21,003 nucleotides of DNA from positions 1 to 21,003 of the forward strand of contig CAAFZB010000052.1 in the NCBI GenBank assembly GCA_900767405.1, written 5' to 3'. Positions within the stretch are counted from its first letter, which is position 1; each line of letters begins with the position of its first letter. The notes beneath the pieces are model-generated. The model was not told the DNA's origin. It worked only from the letters and a program-made list of their open reading frames with translations, and searched no databases. The DNA comes from Rikenellaceae bacterium. Lineage in GTDB: Bacteria > Bacteroidota > Bacteroidia > Bacteroidales > UBA932. The position numbers were made by a program, and so were the translations under genes. Below, piece by piece: positions 1 through 7,356 of this stretch.

Positions 1-2
1 CA

Positions 3-2249
3 TCCGGTGATGCGAATACCGAGATGATCAAACGCAGCGAGCAGGAAATCATGGAATTGTTCGAGAGCATCAGGAGGATTGAGGCAGACTATAGAGCTGC
101 AATTGATGCAGTGTTGGCGGAGCAGGGACGGATAAGTGACTCTATGCAGAATAAGATAGATGAAATCAACGCCAGATTAGATGACCTCACAGTAAAAATG
201 ACGTTGGTTGAGAAACGTGTTGACGCGTTGGAATCCAGACTGCAGTCCATAACTTTCATTCCGGAATATTCAGACGGCAGAATAGGGATTCCCTATGATG
301 ACAGGAAACAGTCTGCCGGCGTCGAAGTGAAATTTGCCGTGTCACCCGTCTCTTCTCTTGAAGATCTTGAACTCACAGAATGCTATGCTCTCTCGAAGTC
401 GGTCAGGACCAAGGCAGACAACAGCGTATTTGACACCTTGTCTGTGAGCCTCCGTATAAATGAAGAGGAAGGAATCATAACGGGAGAACTGTATCCCGAC
501 GCTTCTTTGGTAGAGAAGATGCTGGCAGACGGAAGCGGTGTAAGCATTGCATTCCATATCGAAGCAGAGGGAGGGCTGGAATTCACCACTGATTTTGTTG
601 GTGTCACTCCCCGATACAGGTGGAAACCATATTGCGAGACTTATGAGGAAGCGCTTTCCCACTTGCTCAAGGGCGTATATCCTTATGTGGGACCTGTAGA
701 TGATGCCTGGGGAGTTAGACCGCAGATGTTCCTGGGTTGCAACACTACGATGGATGTAGTGTCCGGCGGTGCGGATAAAGTGTGGAACAATGAGTCCTGG
801 GGAAGCGACAACAAGGACCTTGTTGCAGCATACAGGCACGCATATCAGGCCATTCAGAATGCAAGTCTGTTCCTCATTGAACTCGAAAAAGCCGATTTTG
901 AAAGGCCTAAGATAAACGTTCTGGAAGGTGAGGCGAAAGCACTCAGAGGATTCTTTTATTTCTGGCTTGCCGAGACATTCGGCAAAGTCCCCGTTATATG
1001 GAGTTCTGACTTTATGGACGAGCCACGTCTCAAGGAGTTGGTAGCGACGATGCATCTGTATCCGGAAGAGAAGATATGGGATGTAATCATAGATGACTTA
1101 AGTTCTGCGGCCAACCTGCTTGGCTGGGATTCTGCAGACGGGAGCTGCATAAGATGCACAAAGGGTATGGCTCTTGCTTATCTGGGAGAATCATATCTGT
1201 GGCAGGCATACAGGGTACCATCTGTCGCCAATAGTAACTATCGGAAAGCCTACGAATGTTTTTGCCAGATAAGAAATAGCGGACAGTATCAATTGGTACC
1301 TTCTTATTCTACACTTTGGGATAATCTGCGTCAGACTCCGGGCTGGATTGGATGGAACAAAGAAACTATATGGCAGAGTACCGTAGAGCAAAACAAAATG
1401 GACTGGACCGGAGAAATGTTGGGCGGCCCCGTTATGAATTTAAGCTGGGAACTGTTCTCTTCATTCGAGGCTGGAGACAAGAGACGCGCTGCGTCGATGT
1501 GCGTTGCTGATATGGAAGAATGGATGGTAGACGATATCAACAATAGTTCCAGTGTCTTGAAATTGCCGGTGCGTTCGACTTGGGGAGATTTGTCCATATC
1601 CGGGAACCCCTTCTGCAATACAGACTTGTCTTCATATTCCAATGCGCCTTATTATAAAGACAAGTCTGGCGTGCTTCCCCGCGTATGGGGCTTGAAGTAC
1701 TGGCATCTTCATCCCTGGCAGGACAGGAAAGCTCCCGTCACAGTTTATTGGATGAGGTACGCCAACGTTCTGCTTGATCTGGCCGAAATTTGCTCAAAGT
1801 TAGGTCTTGAGAATGAGGGCTGGGCAATGTTGGATATGCTCAGAGAACGTGCCTGGGGTAATATGGAAGTAGGCGTAGGCGATGCCGAATATGTTACTCC
1901 GTATATGAATGCCAATGGAGTACGGAACTATCCCATCACCTTCAACACAGAAATGAACCCGATCATCAGGGCAGGAGAAGCATACAGAGACAATCTTGAA
2001 TATGCCGTTTATATGGAGAGAAGGAAGGAATTGAATGGCGAGCCGGGCCTCCGCGCCGCACTTCAGCGTTCGGGAATGCTTGACCAGCACATAAACGGAA
2101 ATTATAAGACCGCAGACAACGGCACAGAGCCAAACACTGCCGATTCGTATCTTCCCTGGACCAGCAAGGGTGATTTCACTTATACGGGAAATTATTGGAA
2201 GGCAGACGGTTGTATGCCGCTTCCCGTAATCACATATCCGTTCAAATAA
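3..2249 (+). CDS. SusD/RagB-family outer-membrane protein with DUF4988-like coiled-coil N-terminus (5' partial)
   Basis: SusD-family proteins are surface lipoproteins that cap a SusC-type TonB-dependent transporter and bind glycans or peptides. The first ATG is at base 24, but the frame is open back to base 3 (codons for SGDANTE) and no signal peptide or lipobox follows that ATG. The true start is therefore probably left of the window. Counting from the ATG, residues about 8-75 form a heptad-rich coiled coil. Residues about 76-200 resemble DUF4988 (FIPEYSDGRIGI at 78-89), a beta-rich module of Bacteroidota surface proteins. The SusD part runs from about 205 to 741, with the alpha-helical signature GEAKALRGFFYFWLAETFG at 302-320 and the usual late helix containing YANVLLDLAEICSKLG. 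Fusion of the two parts is unusual, because SusD normally begins just after its lipid anchor. No SusC is visible, and one may lie upstream. SusD assignment is firm; the DUF4988 name is less sure. Confidence 0.85.
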   Translation, partial: SGDANTEMIKRSEQEIMELFESIRRIEADYRAAIDAVLAEQGRISDSMQNKIDEINARLDDLTVKMTLVEKRVDALESRLQSITFIPEYSDGRIGIPYDDRKQSAGVEVKFAVSPVSSLEDLELTECYALSKSVRTKADNSVFDTLSVSLRINEEEGIITGELYPDASLVEKMLADGSGVSIAFHIEAEGGLEFTTDFVGVTPRYRWKPYCETYEEALSHLLKGVYPYVGPVDDAWGVRPQMFLGCNTTMDVVSGGADKVWNNESWGSDNKDLVAAYRHAYQAIQNASLFLIELEKADFERPKINVLEGEAKALRGFFYFWLAETFGKVPVIWSSDFMDEPRLKELVATMHLYPEEKIWDVIIDDLSSAANLLGWDSADGSCIRCTKGMALAYLGESYLWQAYRVPSVANSNYRKAYECFCQIRNSGQYQLVPSYSTLWDNLRQTPGWIGWNKETIWQSTVEQNKMDWTGEMLGGPVMNLSWELFSSFEAGDKRRAASMCVADMEEWMVDDINNSSSVLKLPVRSTWGDLSISGNPFCNTDLSSYSNAPYYKDKSGVLPRVWGLKYWHLHPWQDRKAPVTVYWMRYANVLLDLAEICSKLGLENEGWAMLDMLRERAWGNMEVGVGDAEYVTPYMNANGVRNYPITFNTEMNPIIRAGEAYRDNLEYAVYMERRKELNGEPGLRAALQRSGMLDQHINGNYKTADNGTEPNTADSYLPWTSKGDFTYTGNYWKADGCMPLPVITYPFK

Positions 2250-2269
2250 GTCCTGCTTATTGTCAGCCG

Positions 2270-2313
2270 AAATACGGTAATCGCTGAATTGCGGTTACCG
2301 TATTTTATTTTTC
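2270..2313 (+). terminator. Rho-independent terminator of the SusD-like gene
   Basis: Bases 2270-2284 pair with 2291-2305 in a 15-bp stem (one T-G wobble) around the 6-base loop TGAATT, followed by a T-rich run at 2306-2312. It lies 20 bases after the stop codon. It also separates the SusD-like gene from the promoter of the next operon. Confidence 0.85.
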
Positions 2314-2335
2314 CCTGTTATCTGCAGGTTCGGTA

Positions 2336-2367
2336 TTTGTGTGATTGTAAAGTATTGCTTATATTTG
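2336..2367 (+). promoter_or_regulatory. Bacteroidota-type promoter of the lipid kinase-like/SBP/phosphatase operon
   Basis: TTTG at 2336-2339 is followed after exactly 20 bases by TATATTTG at 2360-2367. This fits the known Bacteroides sigma-ABfr consensus (TTTG, 19-21 bases, TAnnTTTG) perfectly. The chosen ATG lies only 5 bases after the -7 element, so transcription should begin at or next to the start codon and give a leaderless or nearly leaderless mRNA (inference). Confidence 0.65.
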
Positions 2368-2372
2368 CCAGA

Positions 2373-3263
2373 ATGCAGTATATCTTCATAGTAAACAACA
2401 AGGCAGACAGGACGTTCCTTGCCGACAGGGTGGAATCCCAGGCTTCGAGGCTCGGCATTCCGTATTCCATTTACAGGACCGCAGGGCAGGGGGACGCCGC
2501 GCGTTATGTCAACATATATTGCGACCTTAATCCCAGGGATGAGGTCTGTTTTGTTGCGGTAGGTGGTTCCGGGACTATAAACGAGGTTGCATCCGGCATT
2601 GTCAACCAGCCCAACAAGTATATGGCCATCCTTGCCTGGTTCGGAACCTGCGATTTCATCAAGGTCTTTCCGGAGCGCTCTTTCTATTCCGTCAAGGGTA
2701 TCGTGGAAGGAACTCCCCAGAAGATTGATATCATAAAGCTGAATGACAACTATTCTCTCAATGTCATAAACATAGGCTTTGACGCTATGGTGGCCGGTTA
2801 TTCCGATATGTACCGTGCAGAAGATGCACCGAACTCGTACAGGAAAGGACTTGCCAGAGCCGTTCTTTTCAACAGGTATAACAAGATAAGCTTTGTCGTG
2901 GACGGGGAAAAGATGTATAACAGCAAGCGGATATTGCAGGTTACCCTGTCCAATGGCAAATACTGCGGAGGGGAGTATCTGTGCGCTCCTCGCGCTGTCG
3001 TGGATGACGGATGGATAGAAGTCTGTGCATTCAGGGCTATGCCGCTTCTGACCCTGCTCAAGATTATCCCTACCTACAGGGCCGGGCGCCATCTAGAGGA
3101 CAAGACCTGCCTCAAGCTCTTGAAGTACAAGAGAGCAAAGCACATAGAGATAGACTCGGATGATTTGATCTATATCTGCTATGACGGTGAAATGATAGCC
3201 TCGTCCCATTTCGACGTCGATATAGTAGAGAAAGCCGTTAACCTCATTTTGCCGCAACAATGA
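2373..3263 (+). CDS. Divergent diacylglycerol kinase/YegS-like lipid kinase family protein
   Basis: This 296-residue protein has the layout of soluble DAGK-catalytic-domain proteins (YegS, DgkB, BmrU, usually about 290-310 residues), which phosphorylate lipids or sphingoid bases using ATP. Visible features are the N-terminal strand YIFIVNNKA, the nucleotide-loop region VGGSGTINEVASG at 63-75, and the C-terminal DGE at 271-273, whose Glu is the proposed general base in the family. Two hallmark sites deviate. GGDGT reads GGSGT (Ser66), and the usual P-x-GTGNDFAR segment reads AWFGTCDFIK around Gly91-Phe95. Activity is therefore doubtful. I chose the ATG at 2373 because an upstream TTG in frame (2289) lies inside the terminator hairpin and before the promoter. 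The stop overlaps the next start (ATGA). It heads a three-gene operon with a binding protein and a phosphatase. Family assignment is good; function is unknown. Confidence 0.85.
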   Translation: MQYIFIVNNKADRTFLADRVESQASRLGIPYSIYRTAGQGDAARYVNIYCDLNPRDEVCFVAVGGSGTINEVASGIVNQPNKYMAILAWFGTCDFIKVFPERSFYSVKGIVEGTPQKIDIIKLNDNYSLNVINIGFDAMVAGYSDMYRAEDAPNSYRKGLARAVLFNRYNKISFVVDGEKMYNSKRILQVTLSNGKYCGGEYLCAPRAVVDDGWIEVCAFRAMPLLTLLKIIPTYRAGRHLEDKTCLKLLKYKRAKHIEIDSDDLIYICYDGEMIASSHFDVDIVEKAVNLILPQQ

Positions 3264-4210
3264 AAAAGGCCGGGATAATATTTCTGCTTACGTTCGCATT
3301 TTCTCTGCTGGCTGCAGGTCAGCAGAAACTTACGTTTATGCCGAACTGGACCCCGCAAGCCCAGTTCGCCGGCTATTATGTGGCAAAAGAAAAGGGCTTC
3401 TATGCAGACCAGGGCCTGGATTTGACTGTCAAACATATAAACGGCGGGTCATCAAGGTCTGTAATAGACTATCTTGTGGGCGGAGAAGCCGACATCTGTT
3501 CCTTCCATCTCATTTCTTCTATGATAGAAAAGGGGACGGGGAAAGATATCGTGAACATTCTTCAAATTTCTCAGAACAGTTCGCTCGTACTTGTGAGCCA
3601 CACGCCCCTGAAGTCGTTTCAGGATTTGAACGGAATGAAGGTCAGCAGGTGGAAAACCGGATATTCGGAAGTTGCACAGATCTTCTTTCACGATTACAAA
3701 CTTAACGTGAAGTGGATACAGTTCCTCTCCTCTATGAATGTCTTTCTTAGCGGTGCTGTGGATGCTACTTTGTGTATGAGCTACAATGAGTATCTGAATC
3801 TCTTGTTCTCGATGGGGCAGATACCGGAGGAACAGACACTCAGATTTTCGGAAATCGGTTATAACTTCCCAGAGGATGGGGTCTACACTACACGGGAGTT
3901 TTATGAAAACAACAGGGCAGCTGTCGAGAAATTCAATACTGCAACCAAACAGGGATGGGAGTATGCCAGAGAACACAGGGACGAGGCCGTAGACATTGTT
4001 ATGAAATACGTGAAGGAAAACAAGGTGGCTACGAACCGTATATACCAGAGCTTTATGCTTGACGAGATTCTGAATCTCCAGGTAAATAGGGAAAGCGGGA
4101 AGGTCGATTATGAAAAAGTGGATGAGACAATGTTCAACATACTCAATGACTCGCTGTTCTCGATGCAACCGGGTTACAAGCCTTTCACATATAAAGAGTT
4201 TATCAAATGA
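3260..4210 (+). CDS. NMT1/THI5-like periplasmic solute-binding protein (orphan, no ABC partners)
   Basis: The product is a 316-residue exported type 2 periplasmic binding protein of the NMT1/THI5/SsuA superfamily, whose members bind small ligands such as thiamine precursors, sulfonates or nitrate-like compounds. Residues 1-20 form a signal peptide with a likely signal peptidase I cut after LLAAG. No lipobox Cys is present, so the mature protein should be free in the periplasm. The N-lobe signature NWTPQAQFAGYYVAKEKGFY (29-48) is followed by GLDLTVKHINGG. From family knowledge, this QFAGYY variant often occurs as a sensory domain fused to histidine kinases or GGDEF proteins. No permease or ATPase gene lies beside it. 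The start overlaps the upstream stop by 4 bases, and its own stop overlaps the start of a Cache-PP2C phosphatase gene the same way. I infer it presents ligand to that phosphatase. The ligand cannot be read from sequence. Confidence 0.85.
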   Translation: MKKAGIIFLLTFAFSLLAAGQQKLTFMPNWTPQAQFAGYYVAKEKGFYADQGLDLTVKHINGGSSRSVIDYLVGGEADICSFHLISSMIEKGTGKDIVNILQISQNSSLVLVSHTPLKSFQDLNGMKVSRWKTGYSEVAQIFFHDYKLNVKWIQFLSSMNVFLSGAVDATLCMSYNEYLNLLFSMGQIPEEQTLRFSEIGYNFPEDGVYTTREFYENNRAAVEKFNTATKQGWEYAREHRDEAVDIVMKYVKENKVATNRIYQSFMLDEILNLQVNRESGKVDYEKVDETMFNILNDSLFSMQPGYKPFTYKEFIK

Positions 4211-6108
4211 CGATAGCAGCAAACAAGTCAATCTCGCGTAGATTGTCCCAGAAAATCCTGAGGACCACGGCCGCTATTTTCATTGCAGCCATCGTTTGCG
4301 TCGCCATTCTTTCGTATCGGATAACGCTCGACGAGTCAAGGCTGAATGCAAACCACGCAATCAGAAACAGCGTTCTTGAAATAGAAAAGGTTCTTACCAA
4401 TGTGGAGTCGGCATCCAATGTGGTCGTCAAACTGGCGCAGGCGAATTACGATATATCATTGGATATCAGGTCTTTTGCTTCGGATATGCTGGCTGCCAAC
4501 ACGTCTGTGACAGCCTGCGGTATCGCACTTGAGCCAGACCGGGGGAATTACGGTGAAATACATCGTATGATTCTTGCGACAAGGGATGAGAATACCGGAG
4601 AAATAGTAACTGACGTCAGGGACGAATCTGAATACGACTACCTCTCAATGGACTGGTACCAGATTGCGAAACTTACCGGGAAATCCTTCTGGAATGAACC
4701 GGTATTCGATAAAGGAGGCTCATCCAGAATGATTGCCACTTACAGCATTCCTCTCTATGACAGAAGAGGCCGGTTCTTTGGTGTGCTCCGCTCGGACGTC
4801 TCCCTTGAGTGGCTTTCTCATACAATAGAGAAATTCCGCCCTTACAAATCGTCAAATATTGTGATAGTCGGCAAGAGCGGTACGTTCATCCTGCATCCCG
4901 ACAAGGAAAAGGTTTTGAATGAAACAATTTTCACCGATTGCATTGCAAATGGAGACCAGAAGACCCTGCTCCTGTGCCAGAGCGTTATGAAGGGGGAAAA
5001 GGGAATCGCTCAGATTATTTTGAATGAAAAAAAATATTTTGCGATATATGCTCCGTTGGAAAACGGCTGGCGGGCGGTCGGACTTTGCTCCCGCGGAGAG
5101 ATTCTCAGAAGCGCGAGGACTATCTCGATGTCGCTGTTCCTGATTGCCACACTTGGTCTTATTCTGTTATACAGGTCGAGCCGCAAGACCATCTCCAAGA
5201 TGACCAGACCTATCACAGAGTTTGCGTATGCCGCAATGAATATGTCCCGTGGCAACTTCCACGTTAAGATTCCGGCCGTTCATACCAACGACGAACTGCT
5301 CAAGCTCCACGATTCCCTCAATTATCTTGAGGCGTCGATAACCGATTATATATCGGAACTCAAGACGGCTACCAGAACCAAAGAGAGGATGGAGAGCGAA
5401 CTTTACATTGCCAGTATGGTGCAGAAGGCAATGCTTATACATACTTTCCCCAAAGGCAATGCCGACATTTATGCCGAACTTATTCCCGCCAAGGAAATCG
5501 GAGGAGACCTGTACGACGTGTTCCAGGATGGCAAAGACATATACTTTGTCGTTGGAGACGTGTCCGGCAAGGGTGTGCCTGCCGCCTTGTATATGGCTAT
5601 TACCCGTTCTGCATTCAGGTTCGCTACAAGCCTGAAACTCTCTGTTGTGGAGATATTGTCAAAGATTAATGACAATTTCTGCGAAGGGAACGAAGAAGGG
5701 ATGTTCGTAACAATGTTCGTTGCAAAAATCAATACCGAGACTCTGGAAATGGAGTACTGCAACGCCGGTCATAATCCCCTGGTTATTGTCTCTCCCGACG
5801 GTACAGCGAAGTTGCTGCGTGCAAGGCCCAATATCGCTGCCGGCCTGTTCTCTGGGTTCAACTATGTAGGAGACTCTATCCAACTTGAGAAAGGAAGCCG
5901 GCTTCTTGTCTATACCGACGGTATAACAGAGGCCGAAACCAAGGGCAAGGCCTTGTATGGAGAAGACCGTCTGCTCAAGTTCGCTTCCGACATCAAGCCC
6001 GGAGCAACTTCCCGGGAAATAGTTGAAGGTGTGATTTCCAATGTCAGGGAATTCGTTTCCGGTAACGAGCAGAATGACGACATTACAATTCTGACGGTTT
6101 CCATCTAG
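4207..6108 (+). CDS. Membrane Cache-HAMP-SpoIIE/PP2C (RsbU-type) protein phosphatase
   Basis: This 633-residue signalling protein dephosphorylates Ser/Thr on a partner, in known systems usually a STAS anti-anti-sigma factor. Its order is as follows. A TM helix spans about 19-40. A periplasmic double-Cache-like sensor spans about 45-300, with the typical DWYQ segment, a YSIPLYDRRGRFFGVL strand pair and HPDKE. A second TM helix spans about 303-322, HAMP about 325-380, a linker helix follows, and the SpoIIE/PP2C domain spans about 395-633. Catalytic-domain motifs are intact: EIGGDLYD (430-437), GDVSGKG (450-456), NAGHNP (519-524), YTDGITEA (569-576) and NDDIT (623-627). These supply the expected metal-binding Asp residues (434, 451, 571, 624/625). 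It is translationally coupled to the solute-binding protein gene (ATGA overlap at 4207-4210). No anti-sigma kinase, STAS protein or sigma factor is in the window, so the target is unknown. Confidence 0.92.
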   Translation: MTIAANKSISRRLSQKILRTTAAIFIAAIVCVAILSYRITLDESRLNANHAIRNSVLEIEKVLTNVESASNVVVKLAQANYDISLDIRSFASDMLAANTSVTACGIALEPDRGNYGEIHRMILATRDENTGEIVTDVRDESEYDYLSMDWYQIAKLTGKSFWNEPVFDKGGSSRMIATYSIPLYDRRGRFFGVLRSDVSLEWLSHTIEKFRPYKSSNIVIVGKSGTFILHPDKEKVLNETIFTDCIANGDQKTLLLCQSVMKGEKGIAQIILNEKKYFAIYAPLENGWRAVGLCSRGEILRSARTISMSLFLIATLGLILLYRSSRKTISKMTRPITEFAYAAMNMSRGNFHVKIPAVHTNDELLKLHDSLNYLEASITDYISELKTATRTKERMESELYIASMVQKAMLIHTFPKGNADIYAELIPAKEIGGDLYDVFQDGKDIYFVVGDVSGKGVPAALYMAITRSAFRFATSLKLSVVEILSKINDNFCEGNEEGMFVTMFVAKINTETLEMEYCNAGHNPLVIVSPDGTAKLLRARPNIAAGLFSGFNYVGDSIQLEKGSRLLVYTDGITEAETKGKALYGEDRLLKFASDIKPGATSREIVEGVISNVREFVSGNEQNDDITILTVSI

Positions 6109-6137
6109 GGGACTGGCACGGTTGCCACTATGCCCCC
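6109..6137 (+). other. Hairpin just after the phosphatase gene, possible weak terminator
   Basis: TGGCA (6114-6118) pairs with TGCCA (6123-6127) around loop CGGT, and flanking GGGG (6108-6111) could pair with CCCC in 6133-6137. No T-run follows, so a classic intrinsic terminator is not supported. It could slow transcription, act with Rho, or protect the 3' end of the mRNA. The remaining bases to 6184 show nothing recognisable. Confidence 0.3.
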
Positions 6138-6184
6138 GACGAAAACATAAACGCTTTGCGAGACATAATTTGATGGATTTGATA

Positions 6185-6229
6185 CGAAAAAACGGAGTAA
6201 ATCACTAATAATCAGTAAATTACTCCGTT
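6185..6229 (-). terminator. Rho-independent terminator of tRNA-Arg
   Basis: Read on the minus strand, AACGGAGTAA (6229-6220) pairs with TTACTCCGTT (6200-6191) in a 10-bp stem with a 19-base loop, followed at once by a run of T residues (plus-strand A run at 6185-6190). It begins just after the tRNA 3' end. On the plus strand no T-run follows, so it works in one direction only. Confidence 0.75.
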
Positions 6230-6230
6230 G

Positions 6231-6304
6231 TGATTCCGACGCGATTCGAACGCGTGACCCACAGCTTAGAAGGCTGTTGCTCTATCCAGCTGAGCTACGG
6301 AACC
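6231..6304 (-). tRNA. tRNA-Arg (anticodon UCU)
   Basis: The minus strand folds into a complete 74-base cloverleaf. It has acceptor GGTTCCG pairing with CGGAATC (one G-U), a D arm GCTC/GAGC with loop AGCTGGATA, an anticodon arm ACAGC/GCTGT with loop CTTCTAA, variable loop GGGTC, and T arm ACGCG/CGCGT with loop TTCGAAT. The discriminator base is A. Bases 34-36 are TCT, which read AGA/AGG Arg codons. The 3' CCA is not encoded (TCA is followed by CAA on the minus strand). It lies 33 bases downstream of the minus-strand membrane-protein gene but has its own promoter and terminator. Confidence 0.95.
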
Positions 6305-6328
6305 AAACCCTCTTTGGTAAAAGGACTG

Positions 6329-6359
6329 CAAATATAGCTAATTTTTTCGCATTGACAAG
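6329..6359 (-). promoter_or_regulatory. Promoter of tRNA-Arg, overlapping the end of the upstream gene
   Basis: On the minus strand, TATATTTG (6336-6329) is a perfect Bacteroidota -7 element. It is preceded after 19 bases by CTTG (6359-6356), one mismatch from the TTTG -33 element. The predicted transcription start is around 6322, roughly 18 bases before the mature tRNA 5' end. The -33 element lies within the last codons of the UPF0104-type gene. Confidence 0.5.
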
Positions 6360-7318
6360 CTACGATGGCAGTAACATATAAGTCCTGTGCCAATCATTAC
6401 TAGCGCCTGTGATTCGTGGGAAAGGGTGGCGAACACTATTCCGTTGTCCCAGCTGAGGCCGTAGAGGCCGGACAAGGCGAGCGCAACAATGTAATGATAT
6501 GCTCCGAATCCACCGGGAACAGGGATTACCGATGCAAGATTTCCTACTGCCATAATGAACAGTGTGTCTGAGATGGAAAGGGAATTTGCGGCGGGGAATC
6601 CGGTAGAGATGCTTACGCACATAAGCCAGTACATTGTCCAAATGAGGACTGTCAGAATAAGGAAATAGCCTTTGCCCTTCATCTTAAGAACAGAGATGAA
6701 ACCCTGCCCCAAGCCGCACAGGGCCTTGTATATCTTTCCGAACAGCCTGCTGTTTTCTTTGTAATGGAAAGTTGCCCATATTACAGCCGCGCACAGGATA
6801 AGAAAAGGGACGGCAACCCAGACAGTCTTCCAGGAGTTGCTTGCAATGGGCTCTATCACGTTGTCCCGCAGGAAGTCCCCGACTGTTTCTCCTTTAAGGA
6901 TGAAGGCGAGTATGACTATGATGACTATAGAGATAAGGTCCCAGACTCTTTCCAGGGCTATCGTTCCCAAAGTCTTGTCGAATCCGGCTTTCTTGGTGCT
7001 GACTACTGCGCAGCGGGCAAATTCTCCGGCGAACGGAAGGGCGCAGTTGGCAAGGTTGCCTATGCAAACTCCGTCGAATACTCTGGGAAACTTAATCTGG
7101 GGGTCCAGGGGCCTCATCAGAAGTTTCCACCTCATAGCCCTGAATACAAAGGCCATAAGGCCGCAAAGCATAGACAGAAGTACGAAAGCGAAATTCGTGC
7201 TTTGCAGGCCGGAGGTGAAATCGGACCATTTGACGCTCCTGAATGCAAAATATAGCAACACTACCATAAGAGCGGCAGGAAGCGCGTATTTTAAGACTTT
7301 ATTTGCTTTATTTTTCAC
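6338..7318 (-). CDS. UPF0104/lysylphosphatidylglycerol synthase TM-type integral membrane protein
   Basis: This 326-residue, very hydrophobic protein of about 8 membrane helices belongs to the LPG_synthase_TM family (PF03706; UPF0104, the flippase-like half of MprF without the tRNA-dependent synthase half). Supporting features are FRAMRWKLLM near 59-68, the conserved-type segment NLANCALPFAGEFARCAVV (88-106), ALERVWDLIS (121-130) and the C-terminal PVPGGFGAYHY loop. In relatives known to me the LP-x-GE segment often has an Arg (as in PRxGE), and here it is Phe-Ala. Stand-alone members are poorly characterised; lipid or polyprenyl-linked substrate transport is the usual guess. It begins with GTG (7318-7316), because no ATG is better placed and the -7 candidate lies only 7 bases upstream. 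It is divergent from the PfkB-family gene. Family assignment is confident; substrate is unknown. Confidence 0.88.
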   Translation of the reverse strand: MKNKANKVLKYALPAALMVVLLYFAFRSVKWSDFTSGLQSTNFAFVLLSMLCGLMAFVFRAMRWKLLMRPLDPQIKFPRVFDGVCIGNLANCALPFAGEFARCAVVSTKKAGFDKTLGTIALERVWDLISIVIIVILAFILKGETVGDFLRDNVIEPIASNSWKTVWVAVPFLILCAAVIWATFHYKENSRLFGKIYKALCGLGQGFISVLKMKGKGYFLILTVLIWTMYWLMCVSISTGFPAANSLSISDTLFIMAVGNLASVIPVPGGFGAYHYIVALALSGLYGLSWDNGIVFATLSHESQALVMIGTGLICYCHRSLSMRKN

Positions 7319-7325
7319 TGGAGTG

Positions 7326-7333
7326 CGAATTTA
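7326..7333 (-). promoter_or_regulatory. Candidate -7 element for the UPF0104-type gene
   Basis: TAAATTCG on the minus strand (7333-7326) fits TAnnTTTG with one change and sits 7 bases before the GTG start. No good TTTG is seen at the -33 distance, so this is weak. Confidence 0.3.
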
Positions 7334-7356
7334 GTTAAAATCCCGATATTTTTATG

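Noticed and set aside
24..26. ATG as the true start of the SusD-like protein
   Set aside because: There is no signal peptide or lipobox after it and the frame is open upstream, so the gene is treated as 5' partial.
2289..2372. 28-codon N-terminal extension of the lipid-kinase-like gene from a TTG
   Set aside because: It starts inside the terminator hairpin and upstream of the promoter, and the added residues do not resemble the family N-terminus.
3260..4210. Binding protein as part of a thiamine-precursor or sulfonate ABC importer
   Set aside because: No permease or ATPase gene is adjacent; the coupled neighbour is a signalling phosphatase. A distant transporter cannot be excluded.
6121..6180. 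Short direct repeat (ATTTGAT twice, 2 bases apart) as an operator or att site
   Set aside because: It is too short and A/T-rich to exceed chance, and there is no integrase or target duplication nearby.
6191..6229. Hairpin next to the tRNA as a plus-strand terminator of the phosphatase operon
   Set aside because: No T-run follows it on the plus strand; it fits the minus-strand tRNA only.
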